Assembly (NCBI RefSeq): GCF_004001065.1
Contig: NZ_BIML01000035.1
Span: 1-40,036, forward strand
Length of the DNA stretch: 40,036 nucleotides
From: Paenibacillus xylaniclasticus
GTDB taxonomy: Bacteria; Bacillota; Bacilli; Paenibacillales; Paenibacillaceae
Reading direction: 5' to 3'
A program made the translations under genes and the position numbers. Below the pieces are notes generated by a model. That model made no database searches and was not told the origin of the DNA. It saw only the letters and a list, made by a program, of their open reading frames with translations. This document shows positions 8,166 to 17,604 of the stretch, in pieces (the first letter of the stretch is position 1; each line of letters starts with the position of its first letter).

Positions 8166-10058
8166 ATGCTTCAGTGGATTATTCGTACATGCTTCTCGAA
8201 TCTAGAATTAGATTCACACAAAAACCGACTATTTCTCTTCCTAATGGTGCCCCTGCTGGTTTGGGCGGAGATCAACATTACGATTAATGTCCCCTTTCTT
8301 CATCCCAAGAACCTGGAATTTATCGCTGTCTATTTTTCGTTCTACGGAATCTGTATATGGCTTGCGGCCATACCTTCAATAGAAAAGGCTTTTAAATATT
8401 TCGCTATATGCGGCATGATCATGTTCTCTATGTTTCAAATTGCGTTATTTAATGATTATCCGATCGTGTATCAAGTAATGTATGTCAATCTTGCGCTATC
8501 CACGATTTATCTAGATGGTATTTTTATTTTGTTCACGGGGATGTTCACGACTGCACTTACAGCCTTTGGATTCATGTTCTGGAAGGATACTTTTTTTCCG
8601 CAAGTGGATATCCATGTTGCCAATATTCCGATCATTCTGGTCATACAGACAACGATGGTATTATGGGGAGCAGCCAAAATCGGGGCACACTTGAAAAATA
8701 CGATTAACGAGAACGAGCAGCAGCTTCTCCTTATTAATGAGCGGAACCAAGCATTGAAGCAATATGCGGATCAAGTAGAGAAGCTCACCATTGTAGAGGA
8801 AAGAAACCGAATTTCGAGAGAAATGCACGATACAATAGGATACACCCTAACGTCAATCATTACGGGGCTGGAGAAGATGAAGGTGTCTTTACCTGATCAA
8901 GCTTCAATCGACTCCCTGCTTCTTACGGCGCGTACCGGCCTCGATGACATTCGTGATCATATTCATATGTCAGACCGGATCGATGACCAGCTTCCTTTCT
9001 TGACCACTCTTCACAACTTAATTGAACAGTTCTCTAAAAATACGGATGTAAAAATAGATTGGGCTGCTTTTGGCGAACAATACGAAGTACCTGCGAAGTA
9101 CGGATTGATTTTTTTGCGTACCACGCAAGAAGCACTAACGAATGCTGTCCGCCATGGCTTAGCCACTCATATTCGCATATCGCTCAATTATGATCCGAAC
9201 CAGATCACTCTGCGGATTGAGGATAACGGCAGAGGGACCGATGAGCTTATATACGGCTTTGGACTTAAATCTATGCAAGCTAGAGTTCAAAGCTTACAAG
9301 GGTCCTTGCATATTACATCCAGTCTAGGAAAAGGCCTTGCGGTAGAGCTCTGCGTCCCCGTCCGTCAAGAAGCGGCGAGCAGATCGATTCGAGTCTTAAT
9401 CGTCGATGATCAGACATTGATTGCTGAAAGCTTTGCAATCCTTCTGGAGCTTGAGGAAAGCATTGAAGTCATTGGCGTTCTACAAGATGGCCAAGCGGCT
9501 CTTCAATTCTGTGAACAAGACCAGCCGGACCTCATCCTGATGGACCTTCATATGCCGGTTATGGACGGAATAGAAGCGACCAGACGAATCAAGGAGAGCT
9601 GGCCCCATATCAAGATTATCGTATTGACCACTTTTCAAAATGTTTCTTGGGCGGCCAAAGCCATCTCTTATGGAGCTGAAGGGTATTTGCAGAAAAGTAT
9701 TCCTCCTAAGCATTTGGCCGATACAATACGAATGATCGCTAACGGGGGTACCTTAATCCCTGCCGATATAGCTAAACAAATGATCGAATATCGTGATACC
9801 ATGAGCAATGAAGAAGAAGCGGAAGGACCGGTAAAACAAGCTGAAGCTGAACCGCATTCACAGCATGAATGGCTTGATAGCCTGAACGAGAAAGAGCTTG
9901 AGATTTTGCAATGCTTATCGAAGGGCCTCACCTATAAAGAAATTGCAGCCCATATGCATTATTCGGAAGGAACAGTTAAAAACTACGTCTCCGTCGTCTA
10001 TTCCAAGCTGAATGTAAAAAATCGTATGCAGGCTGTGAATAAATATCAAAGTATATAA
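8166..10058 (+). CDS. Histidine kinase fused to a NarL-type response regulator
   Basis: A 630-residue single chain. Residues about 18-165: six hydrophobic segments. A short coiled linker (QYADQVEKLTIVEERNR) leads into HisKA_3 with the phosphoacceptor in REMHDTIGYTL (about 220), then HATPase_c with NAVRHGL, EDNGRGTD and GFGLKSM. The kinase would normally end near ELCVPVRQE (about 400); instead it runs without a stop into a receiver domain starting at IRVLIVDDQTL, with Asp in LILMDLHMP and Lys in YLQKSIPP, and a LuxR/NarL helix-turn-helix (LNEKELEILQCL ... KEIAAHMHYSEGTVKNYVSV) to the C-terminus. The junction is where two adjacent kinase and regulator genes would usually separate, so loss of a stop codon is the probable origin. 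A membrane-tethered DNA-binding regulator is predicted. The ATG at 8166 has AGAAGGG about 13 bases upstream. Confidence 0.9.
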   Translation: MLQWIIRTCFSNLELDSHKNRLFLFLMVPLLVWAEINITINVPFLHPKNLEFIAVYFSFYGICIWLAAIPSIEKAFKYFAICGMIMFSMFQIALFNDYPIVYQVMYVNLALSTIYLDGIFILFTGMFTTALTAFGFMFWKDTFFPQVDIHVANIPIILVIQTTMVLWGAAKIGAHLKNTINENEQQLLLINERNQALKQYADQVEKLTIVEERNRISREMHDTIGYTLTSIITGLEKMKVSLPDQASIDSLLLTARTGLDDIRDHIHMSDRIDDQLPFLTTLHNLIEQFSKNTDVKIDWAAFGEQYEVPAKYGLIFLRTTQEALTNAVRHGLATHIRISLNYDPNQITLRIEDNGRGTDELIYGFGLKSMQARVQSLQGSLHITSSLGKGLAVELCVPVRQEAASRSIRVLIVDDQTLIAESFAILLELEESIEVIGVLQDGQAALQFCEQDQPDLILMDLHMPVMDGIEATRRIKESWPHIKIIVLTTFQNVSWAAKAISYGAEGYLQKSIPPKHLADTIRMIANGGTLIPADIAKQMIEYRDTMSNEEEAEGPVKQAEAEPHSQHEWLDSLNEKELEILQCLSKGLTYKEIAAHMHYSEGTVKNYVSVVYSKLNVKNRMQAVNKYQSI

Positions 10059-10219
10059 GGATAAGTACAGCAGGACGCTCAATCGGATGTCCTCTATTTG
10101 TTAGTCTGAGGAATTATTCTTCCTAATCCATCTGTTCTAATATATGATAAAGGATTATGGAATATTTTATAGAATAGAGTCGAATATTTATTTATAATCG
10201 GTATCAGACCTGCTCGAAA

Positions 10220-11746
10220 GTGGTGACTGTCGTGAGTCATATGTTTAAAAGAATATCCTTTTTCAATAAAAATCTGCTGCTTTCCTGTATAAATATATTA
10301 ATTATCGGAATCATCCTTACACTGGTCAGTTATTATATTCAGGGACAAGTACTGGAGGATAATATCAAGAGGCAGGCGAGAGGAGTTGCAACCCAGTCTT
10401 TTCATGAGCTTGCACTAGAGGATATTCAAGCTGTCATTCACGATCACGACTTGGAAGGACCTTTGCAGAAGAAATTAATTCGACAGCTAGAAGAATTGGA
10501 AGAAATCAATGAGAATATTGCCCAAGCTGTCATCGTACATATTGACGTCAATGAGAAAGATGAATCGATGGCATTGGCTCTGCCTCGAAAGCTGATTGAG
10601 GGAGGAGTCAAGCCCGGTGATCTAGTCGTACAAAATCCGCATTTCGTTAAATTATATAAAGAGATTAAGCAATCCAAGCAGATTAGAAATTCAGAAGTGT
10701 ATTCCGACCAGTTCGGCACATGGATTAGTGTATTGATACCCGTGATCGATTTGAACAACGAAGTTATTGCCATGTTCGTCCTGGATATGGATGCCGCACT
10801 TATCAACAACGCCCAAAAGGATTTGCTCCTTCTACTCATACCCTCTCTCGCCGTATTATTGTCGCTTATTATAATCGCTCAATACTGGATTCAGCGGCGG
10901 GTGCTTGCTCCTATGCGGAGCATTTTTGATGCAATCAAGCAGATCAGTAATGGGAACCTGAATATTAAGCTAAATGACAAGCATCAGGATGAGCTAGGGA
11001 TTCTGAGCAAGCAAATTAATGATATGGCGGTAAATATTCAGGAGATGATGGAATCTATCCAACAAAAGGCCGAGCAAGAGGCATATCTGATGTATATGAA
11101 AAAGCAGAACAAAGCGCTCGAGCAATATGCCCAGCAAGTCGAGAAGCTGACCCTTGTCGAAGAACGAAATCGATTAGCCGTTGAATTACATGATACCATT
11201 GGCCATACGATCGTATCGCTAGTTATAGGTATGGACTCTGTCAAAAGCCTAATGGAAACCGATGTGGCAGAGGCGAAGAACTGGTTGTCTTCTCTGCTTG
11301 AAATGGGCCGTAATAGTATTAATGAGGTCCGAAAGCATATTCATCAGATTGCATTCGATGCAGAAGAAACGCTTATTGCCCACTTTAATAAGGTTGTGAA
11401 CGATTTCTCGACTAACACCGGCGTACATGTACACACAACCTATTCAGGTAACGAGATCGAAACCGTTCCTCATGTCAAATTAACTTTGGTGCGCTGCTTA
11501 CAGGAGCTGCTAACCAATGCAGTCAAGCACGGGGATGCAAGCGAAATCCATGTAACCTTGGCCTTCTTAGAGTCGGCCATCAAGCTTCAAGTGGCGGATA
11601 ACGGCAACGGAAGCGACGATGTCGCCTTAGGCTTTGGACTTAATGCTATGAGAAATAAATTGCAAATGCTGCAAGGGGATATTCATATTCATTCGCGGGC
11701 AGGACAAGGCTTTGAGGTACAATGTATAATTCCCGTCAAAAGATAA
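10220..11746 (+). CDS. Sensor histidine kinase (HisKA_3) without its own response regulator
   Basis: About 508 residues from the GTG at 10220; GTG 10232 (after GGTGA) and ATG 10241 are alternative starts. Domains: TM1 (about 20-40), an extracytoplasmic Cache/PAS-like sensor (about 45-190), TM2 (LLLLLIPSLAVLLSLIIIA), HAMP, coiled linker QYAQQVEKLTLVEERNR, HisKA_3 with phosphoacceptor His in VELHDTIGHTI, and HATPase_c with LTNAVKHG and GFGLNAM. The linker and phosphoacceptor region are almost the same as in the fusion kinase upstream, so a recent relationship and possible use of the fused receiver as shared target are inferred. No regulator gene follows; the transcript ends at the terminator at 11756. 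Confidence 0.9.
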   Translation: MVTVVSHMFKRISFFNKNLLLSCINILIIGIILTLVSYYIQGQVLEDNIKRQARGVATQSFHELALEDIQAVIHDHDLEGPLQKKLIRQLEELEEINENIAQAVIVHIDVNEKDESMALALPRKLIEGGVKPGDLVVQNPHFVKLYKEIKQSKQIRNSEVYSDQFGTWISVLIPVIDLNNEVIAMFVLDMDAALINNAQKDLLLLLIPSLAVLLSLIIIAQYWIQRRVLAPMRSIFDAIKQISNGNLNIKLNDKHQDELGILSKQINDMAVNIQEMMESIQQKAEQEAYLMYMKKQNKALEQYAQQVEKLTLVEERNRLAVELHDTIGHTIVSLVIGMDSVKSLMETDVAEAKNWLSSLLEMGRNSINEVRKHIHQIAFDAEETLIAHFNKVVNDFSTNTGVHVHTTYSGNEIETVPHVKLTLVRCLQELLTNAVKHGDASEIHVTLAFLESAIKLQVADNGNGSDDVALGFGLNAMRNKLQMLQGDIHIHSRAGQGFEVQCIIPVKR

Positions 11747-11755
11747 TAAAGCATT

Positions 11756-11805
11756 AAGGCAGAGATAGCTTTAACCACTTGATGCCCAAGTCTGCCTCTG
11801 CCTTT
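11756..11805 (+). terminator. Hairpin terminator after the second kinase
   Basis: AAGGCAGAG and CTCTGCCTT form nine-base perfect arms; a small CTTG/CAAG hairpin sits inside the loop. A short T run follows the stem. Confidence 0.6.
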
Positions 11806-11821
11806 CAATCCTGAAATGATG

Positions 11822-11923
11822 TTATAGCTTTCGAAGAATACCTATAAGCTCTTCTGACATCGAGCTTACTTCTTGAACCGAGGCGTTAACCTCCTCTGTT
11901 AAAGCGGCCCGCGACTCGGTCAA
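11822..11923 (-). pseudogene. C-terminal remnant of a methyl-accepting chemotaxis protein
   Basis: The minus strand encodes 33 residues ending at TAA (11822): EEVNASVQEVSSMSEELIG followed by ILRKL. This is the typical end of an MCP signalling domain. An in-frame TAG lies about ten codons upstream (near 11950), and no signalling hairpin tip or sensor remains. FVAETGEK-like residues are visible in another frame just upstream, suggesting a frameshifted gene of which only the tail survives. It lies immediately 3' of the GGDEF-EAL gene on the same strand. Confidence 0.6.
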
Positions 11924-11987
11924 GCTAGGTTTTTTCTCCGGTTTCTGCTACAAATTCGCATCAACAGAATGGCCACTGTTATTCTAA

Positions 11988-13820
11988 CTATGACGTTATA
12001 TCAACCATTAAAGCTTTCACGTCGTTCCCTGTTAATGGTTTTCCCCAATAGAACCCTTGAATATAATCACAATTTTGATCTTTAAGGTAATGCAGCTGAT
12101 TCTCGTTTTCTACACCTTCTGCGACGACCGAAATATCCATCTGGTGCACAAGCGAGATTATAGATCCGACAATTGGCTTTTTGGTGTGCTGCTGATCGAT
12201 GCCATTAATAAAGGATCTGTCGATTTTCAATGTATCAATAGGCAGTCGCTGCAGATAACTTAGCGATGAATATCCCGTTCCAAAATCATCTAACGCAATA
12301 CGAATGCCCAATCGTTTAAGCTCAGCAAGAACGCTAATGACATAATCCATGGACGAAATAAATACGGATTCCGTAATTTCAAATTCAATACATGCTGGAT
12401 CACATTCCGTCTCAGCTACGGCCCTCTTGACCATATCTACAAATGAGGGCTCCATGATCTGTACAGCAGATATATTGATCGACATAACGACAGGGGTTTG
12501 ACATGTATCCTTAAGGTATTTCGATTGCTGACATGCGGTACGAATAATCCATTCTCCTAATGGAACAATTAATCCCGTTTCCTCCGCTACCGGGATAAAT
12601 TGTTCGGGGCTAACTATCCCTAATTTTGCTGAATGCCAGCGAGTCAATACTTCGATCCCCCGCAGTTGCTTGGGATGAGGCTTATATTGTGGCTGGTAGA
12701 CAAGATGAAACTCTTCTTGCTCGACTGCATCTCTAAGAATGTTCTCAAATTCTATTCTCTTTAAGATTTCATTCTTCATCTCGACACTGAAAAATTGAAT
12801 GCCGTTTCGACCAATTTCTTTCGCTTTATACATTGCCGTATCAGCCGATTTCATAAGATCCGTTGCATTATCGCCATCTTGCGGGAACATGGAAACGCCA
12901 AAGCTTGCACTAATGACGAACTTAGAATCCTCGATTATAAAAGCATTCTGTAACGTTTCCCGGATGCCCTCCAGATAGAACAGCAGCTCCTCTTCTTTCA
13001 ACTGCCGTTGAATAATGAGCGCAAACTCATCTCCGCCAAGCCGCCCAAGCAGATCTTCAGGGTGGATAACCGATTGGAGACGCTTCACCACGGTTCTAAG
13101 CAGAATATCTCCTGCGTGATGACCTAACGAGTCATTTATTTTTTTGAAGTTGTCCAAATCAATAAAAATTAAAAAGAATTTCATTGGATCCGTTTTTGAA
13201 ATACGAATAAGCAGTTCAAGCCGATCCAATATCATTTTACGATTCGGCAACTCGGTTAAAGAATCAAAATAGGCTAAGAAATTCAGCCTTTCTTCGTTCT
13301 TCTGTAAAGTACGATTATAATCGTTCAGCTGTCTGTTTTGCTCAGCGAGCTCTTCTTCGGCTGCTGCAATTTCTTCGTATAGCATAGAGAGTTCTTCGTG
13401 CTGATGAACAATTTTCACAATTTTGGCATTCACACCTTTGTTGAACATTCTAATAATAGCCAGAATCATGATAGTAATTATCGGGACAATAGTGCCTGGA
13501 AGAATGGATATATCATTGGTCCGGATAAAATTAACGCTAACAATACCTGCGTTAATGAAATTCAAGCTGAATGCGATCTTATAAGATGGCTTAGCTGTGC
13601 CCAAGATCATCGATACAGAAAATAATACTTGTAACTGAGCAATAATTCCGTTCACACTCATTTTACCAGCATAAGCAGCCTGTATAACCATAGATAAGAT
13701 GTACAACATACCGCATGAAACTAAGATGAACCAGCTCCAAAACTGCTTCTTCCTTGAAACGAACTCATTTGAAACCAAAAACTTATCGATGAAATATGGA
13801 TTATTAAGATCTACCTTCAC
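11988..13820 (-). CDS. Membrane GGDEF-EAL protein (c-di-GMP turnover)
   Basis: A 610-residue protein from GTG at 13820, chosen because AGGAGG lies seven bases upstream; the open frame extends 13 codons farther. Four TM segments (about 25-135), a coiled coil (about 150-190), a GGDEF domain with intact LGGDEFAL (about 300), and an EAL domain with EVLTRW in the EAL position, NISAVQ, EFEITES, DDFGTGYSS, LKIDRSF and EGVEN, all consistent with an active phosphodiesterase. An RxxD inhibitory site is not seen before GGDEF. It probably hydrolyses c-di-GMP, with the GGDEF domain either active or GTP-regulatory. Lies downstream of the broken chemoreceptor on the same strand with a 62-base gap. Confidence 0.92.
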   Translation of the reverse strand: MKVDLNNPYFIDKFLVSNEFVSRKKQFWSWFILVSCGMLYILSMVIQAAYAGKMSVNGIIAQLQVLFSVSMILGTAKPSYKIAFSLNFINAGIVSVNFIRTNDISILPGTIVPIITIMILAIIRMFNKGVNAKIVKIVHQHEELSMLYEEIAAAEEELAEQNRQLNDYNRTLQKNEERLNFLAYFDSLTELPNRKMILDRLELLIRISKTDPMKFFLIFIDLDNFKKINDSLGHHAGDILLRTVVKRLQSVIHPEDLLGRLGGDEFALIIQRQLKEEELLFYLEGIRETLQNAFIIEDSKFVISASFGVSMFPQDGDNATDLMKSADTAMYKAKEIGRNGIQFFSVEMKNEILKRIEFENILRDAVEQEEFHLVYQPQYKPHPKQLRGIEVLTRWHSAKLGIVSPEQFIPVAEETGLIVPLGEWIIRTACQQSKYLKDTCQTPVVMSINISAVQIMEPSFVDMVKRAVAETECDPACIEFEITESVFISSMDYVISVLAELKRLGIRIALDDFGTGYSSLSYLQRLPIDTLKIDRSFINGIDQQHTKKPIVGSIISLVHQMDISVVAEGVENENQLHYLKDQNCDYIQGFYWGKPLTGNDVKALMVDITS

Positions 13821-13882
13821 AAGCTTCCTCCTGATGCTATTCCCATGATGTTGTCGCAAGGACGGTCGGTTTGATCCCGGTT

Positions 13883-15645
13883 TTATACTGTTACTTCCTT
13901 CACAGTTCCCTGAAGCTTACTCGTCATATTATTTAAGTGCTCGGCTGCCTGCGATACACGTTGAACCCGTTCATGCTGGCTATCCGTCTGCTCCCCGATC
14001 AATTTCATTCGATCGGCTGATTGTTGAGCGATATGAGCAATCTCTGAGATCGATGCGCCTACCTGCTCCGCACTTGCAGAGAGCTGTCCGGTTCCAGCGG
14101 TTATTTCCTGGATCTGATCGCTAACAATTCGGAACATAGAGACAACGTCTGCCAGAGCGTTCTGAAGTTGACTCGATAGCTGCTGCCCTTTATCTACCTC
14201 TATCGTGCTTCTCTGCATCGCATGAGCAATTTCGATCGACTCGTTCTCAATCTGCTTGAGCATCTCACCGATCGAGCCAACTGCTTGACCAGCATGATCC
14301 GCAAGCTTGTGTATCTCGCTGGATACTACTGCAAAGCCTCTGCCGTGCTCGCCAGCACGTGCGGCTTCAATAGACGCATTTAGAGCTAATATTTGCGTTT
14401 GAGCCGCAATCCCCGTAATCGTCTGAATTGCGGCATGGATTTGGTCCGCATTCGCCTGAAGCACCGCCACACGCTCTGCAGTATCGCTTGTCGCACCTGC
14501 AATCAGCTGTATCTGGGCGCCTAACCCGTTCGTCATTTCGCTGCCATGCTCGGCACTGACGAGCGCCTGAGCAGAAGCATCATTGGCCAATCGGGATGAT
14601 TCCGATATCTTCTGAAGGGTTACGTTAACCCCTTCCATGGCTCGCGCACTTTCTCGTGAAACCGCACGTTGACTTTCCGTGCCCGTTTCTACTTGGCGTG
14701 CCGCCTCCCGAACCTCTGCATTTTGCTGCACAAGACGAGCGGCGTCATGCGAGAGCAGCCTTGCATCGTCGGCAATGACCGTTGATGCCACTCCAATATT
14801 CGTTACAATATTTCGGATAAGTCCATTGAGCCGTTCCGACATATTCGCAACATACTGATACATTGTACCGATCTCATCACGGGAACGAATTTGATGCTGC
14901 TTCATAATGTGATTCGCCTCTGCGAACTTCGAATCCGCAATAAGCTCCACACTTTGCGTAATCCATCGTAATGGGCGTAAAGCTCTAAATAACAAATAGC
15001 CAACTATAAATATGGCGATTAAAGTGAGAACGCCCATGCCAATAAAGTATGGTGTACTTTTCTTCAAGCTTTCTGATGCCATACTCTTAACAGCCGCTGC
15101 ATTGATATCAATTCCAAGCACGCCAATTACCGTGCCGTCTGACTTCTTAATTGGCGCAAATGCAGAGATCGATTTGCCATACTTCCCATCCTCAGCTTAC
15201 CGGAAGCTGCGGCTTGCCCGCTTGTTAGCAGCAATGCTTGCTCGGGCTCGATCTCGGTTGCCTCCCCAATATCAGAAGCTTGCTCTGACTCTGGAGGCAG
15301 TCCATCAATCATAATGGTTGCTTTATGGTGTTCATCCAATGCTACAGTATAAACGTATGCAGCGCCGATTTGCTCACGAAGTTCATTCAGTTCTGCACGT
15401 ATAGACCAGTACAGGTCAGACTGCGTCGGGTCCTGCAGAAACCGCTCCATTTGGTCTATATCGAGCTTCTTGGAATATGATTCCGCTATTTGCATCCCAT
15501 AGGATGCGATCACAGAAACCGCTGTTTGCTTCGAACTATCAACCTGAACGGCAATATACCCCGAGGATAACAGCAAAATGGGAAGTAGCATCCCCATAGT
15601 CAGACGCATAACAAGTCTCAATTGATATCGCACCAAAAACCGCAT
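13883..15645 (-). pseudogene. Methyl-accepting chemotaxis protein split by a single-base frameshift
   Basis: Two reading frames join to one receptor of about 587 residues. Part 1 (15645 down to about 15190) starts at ATG with AAGGAG ten bases upstream and encodes TM1 (MGMLLPILLLSSGYIAVQV) and a Cache-like sensor. The frame then breaks: after SGKL the protein continues one frame over as [19 protein letters not shown], then [12 protein letters not shown] (conserved Cache residues). Part 2 holds TM2 ([21 protein letters not shown]), HAMP and the MCP signalling domain with the tip [18 protein letters not shown]. The total length is not a multiple of three, as expected for loss of one base around 15186-15192. 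Either a true inactivation or an assembly error; the remaining sequence is otherwise undamaged. Confidence 0.85.
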
Positions 15646-15817
15646 AAAACGATACTCCTTCTTCTTACTTTTGCAGACTACGTATACTCATCTTTCGCTG
15701 ACGTAGCTTTGACGTAGTAACCGCACCATTCTTTCGATATAATATGAAAGTTCGATACAAGGTTATATCTTAAATTATGAATCTCACAAATTTCTCAAAT
15801 TAGAAGGTGCTTTCATC

Positions 15818-17587
15818 ATTCGCAACAAAATTTTTATTATAAGCAGCATTATACTTCCTATATTGCTGATCATGATATTCTCTTATTTACATCAAAATCA
15901 GTTCACCCGAGTGGAGCTGCACAATGGCGTGCTGCATTTACCCCTTGATGAAGACGCTATTATTCAGTTACAGCATGGATGGAGATACTACGCGATTGGA
16001 GAAAATACACCTGTAAAGACACTGGATTCTGTTCCTTCTGTGCTTCACACCAACGAGGTGACGACTTTCATACTCCAGCTGCATGTGCCTAAATCAGAGC
16101 AAATATATAGTTTAAATTTAGAGGGGATACATCAGGCATACGAGCTTTGGGTCAATGGACAGTTCATCATAACGAACGCCATGAACACACCTAACAAGCT
16201 CATCAATTTCTATGTGGATAGCCAAAGCGTTGAAGTAAAACTCGTGATTATGCCTTCCGCAGAACGGATCGCTTTTCTTCAAACGCCGTTATTCGGTCAG
16301 ACAGACGCAATGCAAGCCTACAATGTGAGAAAACTTGTGATAATGCTCCTGGTTCTCATTTTCTTATCTATACTGGGCGCGTATTCAATTATTTTTTATT
16401 TTGCAAGAAGATATCAAATTGTGCGTCTGTATATTGGGGTTTTCTTTCTGTTAGTGAGCGGCAGTTTATTTCTATCGAACAATGGGATTGGCGCGATGCT
16501 GCTGCCCTTATCGGCCAGCCTATTATTGAAGCTGAAGACGGTGCTTGGTCTGCTTTCCGTTATTCCGTTGTATTTCTTTGTAGCCTTTATTAACAAGCAT
16601 GTGGTATCAACAGTGAAAAGGTATCTCATCGTCGGCTTAATTGCATTCGCGATGGTCATTATTTGTATTCAACCACTAGAAACAAATCAATCTATCGAAT
16701 TGATAATCTGGACTTACTTAATCGGTATGCTATTAACGCACAAGATTAAAGCGGCTGTTTATTTTATGAGAATCAGGCGGTTTGATTTAAAGCCTCTCTT
16801 ATTCATCATCACGCTGTTCTACCTTCTAGTCTATTTATTGCTGCGCATTTACTATCACATATGGGGAACTGACCTCCATACAAGCTTATGGTTAATTAAC
16901 TTTACAATTTCGATTTGTTTGTATTTGGCTTGGGATCAAGGTGAGCTCGTAAGGGAGCTTGAGAAGTCGAAAAGAGAAGCGGTTCAATCCAAAATTTCCT
17001 TCTTCAATGCTCAAATCAAACCTCATTTTCTCTATAATGCGATAAGTAACATCATGGCGCTGTGCTATACAGACAATTTGAAGGCTGCACATCTGTTAAG
17101 CAAATTCAGCACTTATTTACGCATCATTTTCGAGAACAACATGCAGAACGAATGGATTGCATTGAAAAAAGAATTAACGCTAATCGACGCTTATGTCGAA
17201 ATCGAGAAGGCTCGTTTCCCGCAAAAGATTCACTATCAGCTAGAGGTGGAGCAGCAGGTAAAGGAAGTGAAGATCCCTCCTTTATCCATTCAGCCTTTCG
17301 TTGAGAATGCCATTCGACATGGTCTGTTTAACAAAGATGGCCCTGGGACCGTACATGTAACCATTAAGCGACAGCTTAGCGAGCTGGCTATAACCGTTCA
17401 GGATGACGGGGTGGGGATGACACGCCAAACAATCGATAATCTATTGCGAGGGGCGAACGAGCGTCAGGGCATTGGGATCATAAACGTTGTCCAGCGGTTA
17501 AGATATATTCCCAACAGCCATTTGGATCTACAATCTACTCCTGACCTAGGTACCGTTGTTACGATCCGAATACCGATACAACGCTAA
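15818..17587 (+). CDS. LytS-type membrane histidine kinase with 7TM sensor (possible ATT start)
   Basis: About 589 residues. Domains: N-terminal membrane anchor, an outer beta-sandwich domain (about 35-165, like the 7TMR-DISM extracellular fold), seven TM segments (about 170-365), a His_kinase domain with phosphoacceptor in NAQIKPHFLYNAISN, and HATPase_c with FVENAIRHGL and GIGIINV. No ATG or GTG gives a full anchor: TTG at 15863 would cut the first TM in half, whereas ATT at 15818, preceded by AGAAGGTG about nine bases upstream, yields IRNKIFIISSIILPILLIM. ATT is a rare but known start, so this start is tentative. The cognate regulator follows after 17 bases. Confidence 0.85.
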   Translation: MRNKIFIISSIILPILLIMIFSYLHQNQFTRVELHNGVLHLPLDEDAIIQLQHGWRYYAIGENTPVKTLDSVPSVLHTNEVTTFILQLHVPKSEQIYSLNLEGIHQAYELWVNGQFIITNAMNTPNKLINFYVDSQSVEVKLVIMPSAERIAFLQTPLFGQTDAMQAYNVRKLVIMLLVLIFLSILGAYSIIFYFARRYQIVRLYIGVFFLLVSGSLFLSNNGIGAMLLPLSASLLLKLKTVLGLLSVIPLYFFVAFINKHVVSTVKRYLIVGLIAFAMVIICIQPLETNQSIELIIWTYLIGMLLTHKIKAAVYFMRIRRFDLKPLLFIITLFYLLVYLLLRIYYHIWGTDLHTSLWLINFTISICLYLAWDQGELVRELEKSKREAVQSKISFFNAQIKPHFLYNAISNIMALCYTDNLKAAHLLSKFSTYLRIIFENNMQNEWIALKKELTLIDAYVEIEKARFPQKIHYQLEVEQQVKEVKIPPLSIQPFVENAIRHGLFNKDGPGTVHVTIKRQLSELAITVQDDGVGMTRQTIDNLLRGANERQGIGIINVVQRLRYIPNSHLDLQSTPDLGTVVTIRIPIQR

Positions 17588-17604
17588 AATGAGGAGAACC
17601 CTAT

